This document shows positions 33,773 to 45,402 of a stretch of 64,000 nt of DNA, one piece after another. Under the pieces are notes generated by a model. That model had not been told where the DNA came from, did no database searches, and saw only the letters and a program-made list of their open reading frames with translations. The stretch covers positions 9,990,001 to 10,054,000 of the forward strand of contig NC_091671.1 of NCBI RefSeq assembly GCF_042453785.1, read 5' to 3'. Both the position numbers and the translations under genes were made by a program. The DNA comes from Malus domestica (lineage: Eukaryota; Streptophyta; Magnoliopsida; Rosales; Rosaceae). Every line of letters starts with the position of its first letter. Positions within the stretch are counted from its first letter, which is position 1.

Positions 33773-36700
33773 TTATTGATGAACCTCGAGTCGTTTGCTC
33801 CCTCCTACATGACCGTTACTACTAGTACAACTACCATCACTACAAGAGGCGATGTGGTTGATCTCTCTCTTGGTGGGTATTCCTTTGGGTTTCCTGGGAA
33901 TGCACTTTGCTCGCACTCCACCTTTCTCAGTTTCCTCCAATTGCAGCTGCGCACTCCTGCAATTCCGTGCATATTTTAAATCAATTAATCAAAATTACTA
34001 CATAAAAAAAATTGATTAATCAATAAAATTGCCAAGAAAACCATTTTTTTATCAATAAAATTAAACAAAAATTAATTTGATTCTCTAGTTGGTATGAAAG
34101 AGATGTTCACGTGACGATTTGACGGATTTGAATTCCATTTCTGTCTGCACTCAATATTTATAGAATTAAATCCTAAAACTGCAACTGTAATCTGCTAAGA
34201 TCACAACTGCAGGGGCCCACATTATCAAGATAACAAGCTTAATTAAGGTCACAAAAATCCTACGATGCTCCAGTACATGATGTACACCAATGGAGAATTA
34301 GCACTAAAAAGTTATACCGTACATTATGCCCCGATCCATACTAAAGAGTACATATCCTTTTCGGATCTAAAAAAATGAAGCCCAAGGATCAAATGTCCAG
34401 ACCGTTGAAATTTAATCCAACGGTTACAAATATGAATCTTCTAAAGTTATAATAATCATAATCGTTAATCAAATTTCAACGATCCGAATCATTTGATCTT
34501 TAGGTTCCTCCAATTGTTTAGATCCGGAGAGGATCTATACTCCATACTAAAAACTAGAAATGGCATTCAACAGGAAAGTGAGTATGCAGGCAGAGCCAGC
34601 TGGCGACGTCTCAATTAACCGTACGAATATTTATTAAAAAACGAAAGCAGACCAAACGGGCTATCAGAGAATCAAAAACTTTCTAACTCGAATCTCCGGA
34701 AAGCCAGGGAAATAAACCTTCATGATGCAATAAACTTGCTTAAAGAGGATAAGCATTTGCAAGGTGAAACTTCAAATCAGCTTTTTACTTACCTTACATC
34801 ACCTGCCACTGCAGATGCTTCTAAGTGTGTGCCTACTTTTACATAAACATTCATAAAATTATAAAATAAACGTTGAAATTTTACCACAAAATTAATAGAC
34901 TTGCTGAAAGAGTGCTAGGATGATTCTTGCGGATCCTCTTTGTGAGAATTCTGATATCTTTCAATTACATTTGTTACATTATGCAGTCAAAATCATTGTA
35001 AATATTTTTATTTAAAATTGAATACAAATAGTTCCCGACAAAAACTGACCGTACGATATACGATAAACAGATATAATGAAGGATTCTTGAGATCCTCACA
35101 AAAAGATCCGGCGAAGTTCCTCTCTCGAAAGAGTATAAACATTTTCAAGGTGAAACTTCAAATTAACTTTTTACCACATTAAGTTAAAATGTGGGCCTTT
35201 TACCAAATGATGGTGCAAGTTAAAACGTAGGCCCCGTTCGACCTTTTACCTACCACTGCAGATGCTTCTAAGTTAGTGTGTGCCTACTTTTACCAACAAC
35301 CTTCATAAAATCTAAAAATTAAAAATTCACTGCAAATAATCCTAAGTTAGAAAGTTATAAAGTCAACAATGAAATGAAAATTTAGACCCGAATTATAGCT
35401 ACATTTTTAAGTTTATAATAATTACAAACAAAAATTGACATAAAAGCACTGACATATCCTTAAAAGTATTAATACACCAAGTCGTCACTTACAATTATTA
35501 GCTATGCTTGTAATAAGAAAAAATTATGAGTTCAAAATTGATAGATCGACTAAGGATAGATTGGAAGTTAGATCTATCCAGTTTCGATCTATCCAGTTTG
35601 AACTCATAATATCAAAGTACATTAGTACTCTTATATCAAATTTTTGTTGTAAAAAAAAAGATAACTATAATTCTATTTAAGGTTTAAATTTTAATTATTT
35701 TTTCAAATTTTCTAAATTAAAAAACAACTATTTTAAAATGTTAATTACAATTCCGATAAAGTCCTACAAAATTAAATGCATAAGCAAACGTACCTATCTG
35801 CGTTGTAAGAAGAAGACCTCTTTAAAGATGGAACCGCCTCTTTCTTGGTCTCAATTAAGCTCCCGCTAAAATACTCCTTATCTTCCAATTTTACCCCCGC
35901 TAAATTCGAAATTACGCTCTCCGTCCCGACCTGATTTCCCGTCAAGCCACGTGGTAGCCTAGGCTTGTAATGCCCAATCAGCGAGAACCCCTGCTCCCTC
36001 ACCGCCGTGGATCCGCAGTCCCTGAACGAGATCGAGCCGCACGATAACAATTGCATCAGGACCGTTGACGCCTTCATCTTCCCAGTTGGACAGATCTCAG
36101 CCGTCTGGTTCACTGCCTCCTCCTCGTTCGCCCCGTTCGTGCAGAGCACCAGCCGCCCATCCGCCTTCATCAGCGACTCGAGCGTTTCGGGGCTCGAATC
36201 AGACGGCGGAGGCGACATCTCGCCCCTGCTCAGCTCCGTACTCTGACTCTGAATCTGAATCACCTCGCGCTGACTTTGACCTTGACCTTTTTCCTCGTGC
36301 TCGTCTCGAACAACACGACGTCGGTGCCGGTTTTCGTCGGTCTGAGTCGACGCGTCGGCGGCCGCTTTCCTGGCGGACTCGCCGACTGACTCGGTCTTGT
36401 ACACCTTGTACTCGTTCAAATCGATCGAACTCCACGACTGGTTTCGCTGGCGTGAAATCACCGGAGATTCGAAATCTTCGGCGGACTTCAGCGCCTCTGG
36501 CGGCGGTCTCAGAGACCTCGACGACGCCGTCTCGAGAGCCATATGGTTCAGCGGCGGGTCAAGAAGCTCCGACCCCTTGAGCACGTACTCGTGGCCGTGC
36601 GACGGGTGTATCAAATCGTCCTCCGTCAAATCGTGCCACACGAAGCCGGTTTTGTAGCTCCTGAAATTTCAATTCCAAAGAAGTCAAGCAAGCAATCAGA

Positions 36701-37136
36701 CCGTTGAAAAAAATCACTAATTAGATCAGACGGTATCTGAGAAAGCTCGCTCTTACCGTTTGGAAGACCAGGAGTACATCAAAGCCATGCCCTTGCCACG
36801 TAGCAAGTTCAACCGGTTAATAACATCTGCGGAGCGAAACGTACAAATTAAGTTTCTGTGATTTGGGCCTGTTTGGTTGCCGAGAAAGTGGAGAGAAAAT
36901 AAAATCTTACCTTTGAGAAAGAGGCCACGGGGAGAGGAGAGAGGGACTTCCATGAAGTGAGGGTGCTCGAGCTGGCCGTTCCTGGAGAGGTAGTAAACGA
37001 CAGGGACTTTTCGGGGAGTGATGGGGAGACTGGGACCGGTCTGGGCAGGACTAATCCGGTCCGGACTGGTTTCCGAGTCGCGCCATTTGCTGGGGATTTG
37101 GAGGTGGGAGGGCCGGCCTCTGGAAGCGACAGCCAT
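33773..37136 (-). CDS. SOSEKI family polarity protein (DUF966, DIX-like)
   Basis: Four exons on minus: 37136-36911, 36826-36757, 36660-35794 and 33956-33773; introns GT...AG with matching phases; 448 residues. Residues about 45-130 form the DIX-like oligomerisation domain (VPVVYYLSRNGQLEHPHF, LKDVINRLNLLRG, MYSWSSKR, then GFVWHDLTEDDLI). A long acidic, Ser/Gln-rich middle follows, with TGKMKASTVLMQLLSCGSIS (about residues 285-305), a conserved SOSEKI motif. The last exon carries GGVRAKCIPRKPKG and a Cys/Ser-rich tail. SOSEKI proteins polymerise through the DIX domain and sit at polar cell edges, orienting division. Intron 3 is 1,837 bp and holds two MITEs. No symbol is given because I cannot tell which of SOK1-5 it equals. 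A TATA-like ATATATATTATT on minus near 37300 precedes it. Confidence 0.92.
34346..34542. mobile_element. Mutator-like MITE in SOSEKI intron 3
   Basis: Inverted ends GAGTACATATCCTTTTCGGA and, on minus, GAGTATAGATCCTCTCCGGA, both followed by TCTAAA. CATACTAAA flanks both sides (34337-34345, 34543-34551), a perfect 9-bp target duplication. Inner arms with TTTCAACGATCCGA also pair. Confidence 0.85.
34737..35325. repeat. Direct repeats around the intronic MITE
   Basis: 34737-34870 and 35128-35325 share CAAGGTGAAACTTCAAAT, CCACTGCAGATGCTTCTAAG and GTGTGTGCCTACTTTTAC. The second copy has 60 extra bp with an internal repeat of TTAAAA.GT.GGCC. Confidence 0.7.
34915..35126. mobile_element. Mutator-like MITE in SOSEKI intron 3, GGATCC type
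   Basis: Ends pair as TTGCGGATCCTCTTTGTGAG (left) and TCGCCGGATCTTTTTGTGAG (minus, right). Flanks GAAAGAGTG (34906-34914) and GAAAGAGTA (35127-35135) form a 9-bp duplication with one change. Related to 54886-55106 and about 50865-51072. Confidence 0.75.
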
Positions 37137-37309
37137 GGCTGATGGCTCTGTAGAAACAAAGAGTTTGGAGTCAGAGAAAAGAGCAGTTTGGTTACCGAGA
37201 AAATTGTGTGGAGGTGGGGGGGGGGGAGAAAAAATGCGGGAAAATGACTGGTGGAAGAGAATTTAGGAGAGGAATGGAATACGAGGGGAGAATAATAATA
37301 TATATGGAG

Positions 37310-38249
37310 GGGAATTAGGGGATGTGTGAATAGCAAATTGAAGATTTTGGAGGGTACATATGTATTCAAAATGGGGATGCGGCAGACAAACGCTACCAAA
37401 CAAATGCCGTTTCAGATTTCAGAACCTTGGCAACACCTGCACTCTCTCACTGTAAATTATTATTTTTTAAATAAAGTAGATTCTCTTCCTTCCTTTTTTT
37501 CCTCTTCTCATATTTAAACGGTCACGGTTAAATCATATTAATATTTTATATTAATTTTTTATAACAAGATAAAGATAAAATAAGAAAATACGAGAAAAGA
37601 TGATGGAATGAAATGAAAAAAATAAGAGGAGAAAACCCTAGACCTTTTAAAATTCTTGACAAAATAAAAATTTTACTTTTTTAATTCTTAGATCCAAAGA
37701 GCAATAAAAAACCTACCAGTTTATAGACTTGTCTGGAAAGTGTTATTAAACGTACGAAATTGTTTTTCGGGAAAATATTTTTGAAATTAATTTTTAATAA
37801 AAATGTAACTTTTTTTAATACATCATTATTTTTATATTAAGAAAAAGAAAATTTTGAATTCGTCATCTACGATATTTGAACATAAAACCTCTCATTTCTA
37901 AGTGAAAAAAAAAATCACCAGACCTTAAAATTGAGTGGCAGTAAAAATGCAACTTAATTTTGAATCAAGTGTGTATTTTAAAAAAATGATAACGACTTGC
38001 TCACTTGGCATTGTTGAAAGTGTGTATGATTTGTTTGAGGTGCTCCTAGTTTCATTCATGATGTCCTTGTTTAGAGTTTTATTGATCGAGTGTCAAGTTT
38101 CATACCCAGCAGTTCATCAAATCGTATTAATTAATATTCTTGATTTTTTTTTTATTAATATTCACGATTTTTATCTTATTGTCGAAGTTTTATGAGAAAA
38201 TATTAGTACCTTATATCAAGTTACATTGCAGACTTTTTCACCCACTTAT
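37310..38249. other. Upstream spacer of the SOSEKI gene
   Basis: No gene. 37515-37590 resembles half of the MITE at 40008-40211 (CGGTCACGGTTAAATCAT). 37855-37940 on minus looks like a SINE tail. Confidence 0.4.
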
Positions 38250-39156
38250 GGCTTGTTTACGTAACCGTAATCAAAATAGGAGGAATTAGATTGAGAAATA
38301 GTTGGAATAAGGAAGGGTCAAAATTGGATTCCTATTAAAGATGTTAACTTAAATGTTTTGGAATCGGAGTAGGAATGAAATTGAGTTCATATAAGTTGTT
38401 TATTAGTTCACCTGAATCGGAATATAAATCAATATAATTACTAAAATGCCCTTTAGTTCTTCATTTTTATTTTTATTTTTATTTCATCTCTATTTATTTT
38501 TAATCACATTTTCATTAGTTATTTTAAAATGTCCTCATCCACCTCCTCAGCACCGCCATGGTAGTTCCTGCTTTTAACTCCAATCCTCCAACACCACTCT
38601 CCTAGATCATCTTCCAGTTCTCACCCTCAGAAGAAAATACTATTTTAAGAACCTAGCCAAATTCATCTTCCCAGTTCCCACCCCGCAAAAAAAAAAACAT
38701 TTTAAGACCTTAGCCTATGCATCTTCCCAGTTCCCACCTTGCATAAAATATTCCGGACAACAATTGGAGCCAAAGACCAGAAGAGCGTCAACATTGCCAA
38801 CAACACAAGCAATTTGGCCTCGAACTTCGAGGTCCCGATTGTCAAACCAACGTCACACGAGGATGAGCCAGCTGTGTCGGCAGTGTCGAAGCGTCTGCCG
38901 AATCATCTGTGAAGACTCTTGATAAGAGGGCATAATTGGAAATAAGAAATACATTCCCGATTCCTTCACCATCCCGAAATCCAAATATCTCATCCATGGA
39001 AGGAGTCAAATTCCTCCAATTTAAGGAATTGAATTCCATTTTTTGTGTGGGTCCCACACACTATTGATTCCTCTAAATCGTAGTAAACACAAGAGTTATC
39101 CGTAATAAGAATTGGATTCCTTATTTTCATTTCAATTATGGGTGCGTAAACAGGCC
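38250..39156. mobile_element. TIR element of 907 bp with coding-like interior
   Basis: Left end GGCTTGTTTACGTAACCGTAAT; right end on minus GGCCTGTTTACGCACCCATAAT; both are followed by A-rich text and GGAAT..A.TT. hAT-like ends are possible but no 8-bp duplication is clear. Within, 38757-38911 is an open, GC-rich stretch (frame TTIGAKDQKSVNIANN and on to SKRLPNHL, then TGA) that looks like captured coding sequence of unknown origin. Confidence 0.6.
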
Positions 39157-40007
39157 TTTAATGCATCATCAAATTAGCATATAATTGACAAATCCTAACT
39201 TTAAAAAAGCTCAATCAATCCTAATAATTTCAAATAACAATGATGAACCAACTTTACGCAATTCCCCAATAATTTTTTCTTGAATAAAAAGAATAATACT
39301 AGGCTTTTTAAAGGATAAGTCAGATGTTTTTACTTAAAATTGTTTGCTGTTGATTCATAGAATTTTGTATTCGTGATCAGAATTTTTTATAGATTGACTA
39401 AACGATATTATTTTTTATTTATTTGATTGTAGAAGAAAATCTTTACAGAGTCGTTCATAATCTAAAAAGTTTATCATAAACACAAAATTTTATAATTCAA
39501 ATACAAATTTGTTTTAAGTAGGCGAGCATTGTTGAATTAAAAATCCATTGCAATTAGATACTTTCTAAATAAAAAAACTCTCTCACAAAATTCAAACCCA
39601 CTAGATGGGTTGACCAATATATCCCTTGTTTGTTTAATTGTTGTTTACCACTTTGGTCTTGACTCTGGGGCCACCTAACTTTGACTAGAAACCTTAATTA
39701 CTTTTCAACACCCTTTCCGCAATTTTGAAAAGTATCTAGAAACAAAGTGGACCCAAAGCTGACGTGGCCTCACCTCCTTAACTCAATTCGTTGACTAATA
39801 TTCCAATTTTCAAAATTTTTTTTTTTTTAATTTCCCATCACATCACATAGAATGCGATGAATACCCATGAATCATAGAGCTGAGAGAGATTGGACAGCTC
39901 TGATTTGAGTTTTTCAGAACACGTGGACGGACCAGATCAAATGAGGCTGTATCAGAAAACGTACAGACGATCTGGGAGCGGATATGCAGTGAAGTATTTT
40001 AGGTGGT
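39157..40007. other. Intergenic, no feature seen
   Basis: AT-rich with a few homopolymers; no gene or clear repeat. Confidence 0.4.
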
Positions 40008-40211
40008 ACAAGGATAGTCTGCCCTTCACTTCTGGTGTCCTTTTCGTGCCCTTCTGTTTTTTATGGTCACGGTTAAGTCACGTCAATATTTTATATAATT
40101 TTTTGTATAGATATAATAAGATAAAAATAAATAATAATATAAAATGTTTGTGACCACACAAACAAAATGGCACGGAAAGAGCATCAGAAGTGAAGCGCAG
40201 ACAATCCTTGT
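40008..40211. mobile_element. MITE with 45-bp inverted ends
   Basis: Left ACAAGGATAGTCTGCCCTTC, right on minus ACAAGGATTGTCTGCGCTTC, then ACTTCTG.TG and GTGCC in both. No target duplication was identified. A half-copy lies at about 37515-37590. Confidence 0.65.
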
Positions 40212-40942
40212 GTGCTGTCTTGTAGTTATTGTCATCCTCCTTCCCCTGATCTTCTCAGGTATATAGACGTCGTCGCTTCTGGTGTACGTTTGAGAGTAGG
40301 GAAGTCATGTGGGCCCCAGCCTCTCTGCAAGCCTAATTAATCTCGGGGCCCGTTTTATTTTGTGGGTCAAAAACGTGGGTTTGGATTGCGAATTAAACCG
40401 GGTCGTTAAAGTCCAAGATATCGGCGAAACGGTCCAGGGTTCAGACTACATATTTTCCAAAGGGGTTTGACGACTGTTCGCACGTGCGGATGCACATGCG
40501 CTCATGTTTCACATTGCATTCACAGCTGAATGTGAACTTCGTTGTCTTGTCTCCACCGACACGAACACACTTCCATAGATGAATATAAATAAATAGAACG
40601 AATTAGATGTTGCATGGAGCTCTTTCATTGATTACAAAAATAAATGAAATATCTTTATGAGTTTTTTCGGTCTCTGAAAAATGTATTGTCGTGCAAAAAT
40701 AACCAGCTGATTTTGGTTTTTTGTTTTTTAAGAATTAGTCAAGTTCACTACAATTGCGTGTACAATTGCGTGTTTCTTCTGCTTTTCGAGTTTGAATTTT
40801 ATTTTTCGTAATTTATATAAATTTTAATGTAGAACGTTGCTTAAATCAAAAAACAAAAAACAAAATTGAGTTTTAGATGTTGAAATCTTGAAACATGCGT
40901 GGCAATGCTAGCTAACGTAGATACGCTTCTCCTTGTGCATTT
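40212..40942. other. Intergenic, no feature seen
   Basis: No gene or repeat with recognisable ends. Confidence 0.35.
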
Positions 40943-42206
40943 GGGTACCGTTTGGTACGTATACGGGACGGGACGAAACGAGATGGAATGAAACCTTATG
41001 TTTGGTACACGTAGGATGGAACGGGACAATTGTTCCGTTTTGCGTTTGGTAAAAGCATGACGACAGTGAACCAATAGATTAAATGACTAATTTACCCTTG
41101 TTCCGCCTGTTGTTTGGTACAATGTTTATGCGTGGAACGAAATGGTACTGTTTTTTTTTTTTTTTTTTAACTTGTTCATATTCAATTTAAAGGTATGATT
41201 CAATGATAAAACAAAGTGAAGCATTAGTTTTTTTAATAAATAATCATCGGTTCAAAACTACATCGAAAGCACCAATCCAAAATCTAAGTAGATCTCATAA
41301 ATCTAATTAAATATTTCTAAGTAGATTTAAAATATTTAATAATAAAAAATAAATTTTATTTTTATATAATTAAAACTTAAAAATTAAAAATGAAAAAGAA
41401 GAAGATGAACTGTTCCCTACGCCGTCTTCTTCCCCATCACTTGTTTTGAAAAGACTTTCAATCTTTATTTTGTTGCCCTAGCAAACCCCCATCAAAACAA
41501 AAGTTTCCCAAAATCTCTATCTCACTAAGATTTTCAAACCCAACAACAAATAAGCAAAGATCTTTTTGTCCTGCAGATTGAGATTTTGTTTTCTAGGTAT
41601 ATGGCATAGAAATGTTGTAAATCGAAGACTCCAAGTTAGAAATCCGATCAAAAAATTTGTGAAAATAATTTACAATTTCTAATAGAATTCCAATCCAAGA
41701 TCATGAGCTGGTGGTGGGCTGGAGCTGTTGGCGCTGCCAAGGCAATCACAACCACAACTCCTCCTGCATCGATCCCTTCCAACTAATTATTTATTTTTTT
41801 CCTAATTAACGTTTTTAATTCCAATTTTTGCAGACAAAATTCGATGAAGAGGAACCGCTGCAAACTCCCCATAGCGTGGGTCTGTGGTGAGGGAGCATTG
41901 AGGTCGAGGAAGATGTAGCTGGGTTTGTGATGGAGGAGGAGGAGGCTACATGAGAGAGGGAGGGTAGAAGAAAGGGAGGCTATGGGAAAGAGAGGGAGGG
42001 TATATAGTAGAATTAATGAAAAAGAGGAGGGGTATTGTTGTCCAAAAAATTATAATTTTGTGTTTCATGGGCGTGGAACGAGTCGTTCCAAGGGGAAGGA
42101 AAAAGTAACCAAATTTCGTTCCGCTGGATAGCGCATTCCATTATTTTTAGCGCACCAAACGTGGGACGAAACATCTCGTTCCACTGTGTTCCGTCCCATC
42201 CCACCT
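40943..42206. mobile_element. Candidate non-autonomous TIR element
   Basis: Left region GGGTACCGTTTGGTACG then GGGACGGGACGAAACGAGATG; right region on minus GGTGGGATGGGACGGAACAC then AACGAGATGTTTCGTCCCAC and CGTTTGGTGCG. Words such as CGTTTGGT, GGAACGA and CGTTCC recur inverted at both ends, but the order differs, so ends are uncertain. Confidence 0.45.
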
Positions 42207-43267
42207 ATCAAAGATGGAATCATTCTTTTCGCAGCTAGAGTTTTCTTTTCCACTTAGGAGAACTTGCATATCTTCGTGGCTTTCAGGAATGGACGTTCTC
42301 TTCTTGCTGCACGTAAAGAAATTAATAGGTGTCCGCACGACAACGATGATGGGAACAATTGGGGACCTAACTAGGTGCACAACCATTTGACTAGTGTGGT
42401 ATCATGTGCAGTACGAGTAACAAGTTCAATCCATCGTGCAACACTCTTGTCCATGGTGGGGTACAAAATGGGCTCAAGTGCCTTGACATTGTAGCAATAA
42501 TATCTATTGTTGAGCACTTGGCCAACTCATACTTATTGTGTGTTTAACGTCCATCTTTATCTTTTTTTTTTTTGTTATTTTAATTGTATCTATAGGGTCA
42601 ATTACGCAGGGATGAAACTAGAAATAACATTCATGAGGAGCACAACTAAGCAATGGCGGATGCAAGTTCTTGTGGACTTTCAAAAAGATTGTGTGTTGCC
42701 AATTTTTTTTTTGTTTCAATTTTAAGTGAGGCATTTTGTCAAGCGCTTGACCAATCCATACCCATTATGTGCTTAGCGTAATGCAAATATTTATGCAGTT
42801 GCTTTGGAAAATTTTAGTTAACCAGTACTGTTTCATTTGGATGGGAAGAAAACTGCAGGAGTTCCGACTGTGATTCTTAAAATCTCTTATTTCACAACCA
42901 CGAGAAGATTTTACCCTTTCAAGCTCTTTCTGTAACTAATGTGTAACAAATCCTGATCATTAGGCCATCTCAGACGTGTTGATATCGAGGACGATGAATG
43001 AATCATTTCTTTGGAGACTATGCAGGACAGGCTATACGGTCGCTCAAGTTCCCTGCAAATCTTTCTTAAAAGATCATTTGGAATCTCTTAGATGATGTGG
43101 TAATTGAAGTCAGATGCCACCAGTTGATTACTTTACGACCAAGAAACAAACACTTACATAAATAATAAACCAGAAAAAGAAAGAAGAAGATTTCTAACAA
43201 AATCCGCTTCCATTTTGTTAACGGCAATAGACCTGTTCGAGATCAGTATACTGCGGTATATTTGCTG
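42207..43267. other. Intergenic, no feature seen
   Basis: The phrase GAGCACTTGGCCAACTCATAC / GCGCTTGACCAATCCATACC with TATTGTGTG.TTA.CGT occurs twice (42513 and 42742), a short direct repeat. No gene. Confidence 0.4.
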
Positions 43268-44036
43268 CTAACCGATTTTCCATTGCGATGCTTCAAATGG
43301 AGAGTAGAAAGAATTTTCCATTTTCTGGACAAAAAGAGAAGGAAAATATCCAATGAGGCATCGAGTAGCAGCACAAGGGACACAAGTGACTGGTCTCCAA
43401 CCACTGAACAATGCAATCTCTGTGATAAAATGTAAGTATGGCAAGTGAATGACTTCAACACCAGGCTCAAACAGCTTCGTACAAATAACACTTTCTCCCG
43501 AAGCTTCCGAGCTATCAAGTCTTACTCTCTCCAAACCATCAATGGATGATTTAGTTGCAGGACTAGGCTTGATCTCATACATTTCCATGGATTCTCTCGT
43601 AACCTTTTCAATGACATCAATAGGATTGCCAATATCGCATCAGTCGGATTGCCAGTATTTCTGCGCATTCGCAAGTAACCTCCACTATTTCGACAACAAC
43701 TGGCAGCATGGATAGGGTTGATTCAACGTACTTTTCCAACAATGACTGGCTGCTCATCTACTTGGACATGCATTCCAGAAAGAATTTTGCGATTACCAAA
43801 GTACCACTTTCGGATAATAGCATTTTGTAGAGCGTAAAATGGACTGGAAGTGCGTCAATTAAAGGCTGAGACTGCCGGGTGATCTTGGGTTTGCTTATCT
43901 TCCACACATCGGTTTTCTGCTGCACATCGCTAAGATCATGTAGGTGACTTATCATGCCTGAACAAAGCTCATCAATGGGGGATGCTAATTGAGAATCTGA
44001 AGTATTCAACAATTTGTAAATATCTGCAGGGTTCAT
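43268..44036 (-). pseudogene. Dead RING-H2 E3 ubiquitin ligase gene
   Basis: On minus, 44036-43758 encodes MNPADIYKLLNTSDS through FFLECMSK to a TAG. Past the stop the same frame reads STLSMLPVVVEIVEVTCECA. Further on, 43588-43420 gives RVRLDSSEASGES and FEPGVEVIHLPYLHF, and after a one-base loss the next frame gives YHRDCIVQWLETSHLCPLC. This is the RING-H2 pattern (…H..YH.DCI..WL...  CP.C) of plant RDUF/RING1-type ligases. The second cysteine of the first Cys pair is missing (a three-residue loss after VIC). One nonsense codon, a lost zinc ligand and a frameshift rule out a working ligase. No intron is seen, as is common in this subfamily. Confidence 0.78.
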
Positions 44037-44642
44037 GAGGTGTTTGCGTGCATATACATAACACTAATATATAACCCTAATTTCCACTAAATCAAGTTGG
44101 ACTGAAGTTTTCTAGACATATTCAGCAATCATAAGATGCTTAGTCACTCATACAAATATTCCTTAATTCGTATCACTCAGCAATCGTGACATGCTCGATT
44201 GAATGACCACAACGATAACAATGGTTACTAATACGGAAACCTGTTGATTCAAACTTAATTGAATGCTAAATAAAACCCTAAACTAACACCTTAACTTATA
44301 ACAATTTAAAGAAAATTCGACGATATGAGTGAATTTATTAATAAACAAAAATGATACACTTAGTCTCAATGTCTCTATTAGAGAGATGATACTTAGGCCC
44401 AGTCCTTCATGATTGGAATTCTTGGTTCCAATATTCGTCCCATGGTAGTATGAGAATTTGCTTGGGATAACTTATGAAATTGTTCAAATTGTTTTCTAAC
44501 AACTGAAGATACTTCTGAGTACGTGTAAAAGGAAAACTTAAGTGTCTCCAAGCTATAGAAATGCTTTCTGAAAAAGCACATTTTCTTAGAAGCACTTAAA
44601 ACTTTATATATGTTTCTACTAAAACCACTATTAAATTTTTGA
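44037..44642. other. Intergenic, no feature seen
   Basis: No gene. Near 44560-44610 AAGCAC..TTTCTTAGAAGCACTT resembles an end of a common MITE; a partner-like text (AAGAAGCATTTCTACTC on minus) lies at 45436-45457, outside the element at 44643-45402. Confidence 0.4.
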
Positions 44643-45402
44643 ATTAAGTACCTAAAATCCTCCCACCTTTTATTGTCATTCCAAATTAGTTTCAACCTTT
44701 CAAACATTCCAAGCAAGTATCTAATCTATTAAGAATGTCACATCCGTTAAGCCTCAATCATAATTACGTTAAATTAACTAGGGCTCACTTTGTCTCTAAC
44801 ATCAACAAAAGGTCATGGAAACATGGCCTTCACCAAATGACGGTCATCACCACCCCCTTTTGGCCATCACCTCCAAATATAGCGTACAACCACAAACTCC
44901 ACCCTACATTTGAAGCCGCCAACGTTGAGAAGAAGTTCATGGAGGTTGCTAAATTAGTATGAACTGTCATGATACGGCCACCACCATCTTCACCACCCAC
45001 AAAGAAGAATTGGAAGCTTTACTAGCCAAAAATCGGCTAATGAGGAAATCACATGAACAGAAACAAGCTCTTTGAAACCATATCTGGATTCTTAATCTCC
45101 TTTCTTAGGAGATTTTTTTATCTTCATTTTTGTTTTTTATTTTATTTGTCAGTTTGTTTACTTATTATATATATATTTTTTATCTTCATGTCTTTTTTGA
45201 GGTTATTTTTATTATTATTGTAGTGTCCAAGTAAGCAAATAAGTTGGACCCATTGTTGCCACATGTACATTTTACTAAAAAATTAACTAGGATTTAATAA
45301 ATATGATATTTTTAATAAGTTGGGTACTTGTTTTGAATGCTTAAAAAGGTTGAGATCAATTTGAAATAACGTTAAAAGGTTGAGGAGTTTTAAGTACTTA
45401 AT
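44643..45402. mobile_element. Non-autonomous element with about 95-bp inverted ends
   Basis: Left ATTAAGTACCTAAAATCCTC, right on minus ATTAAGTACTTAAAACTCCTC. The match goes on through CAACCTTTTA, TTTCAAATTGAT/TTCCAAATTAGT and CAAGTA.CTAA. The interior has a Pro/His-rich stretch (CATCACCACCC...) of no clear origin. Confidence 0.7.

Noticed and set aside
36065..36580. 171-residue plus-strand ORF
   Set aside because: Antisense shadow of SOSEKI exon 3, which has the family motifs and splice phases; the same applies to the other frames over 36007-36657 and 37018-37266.
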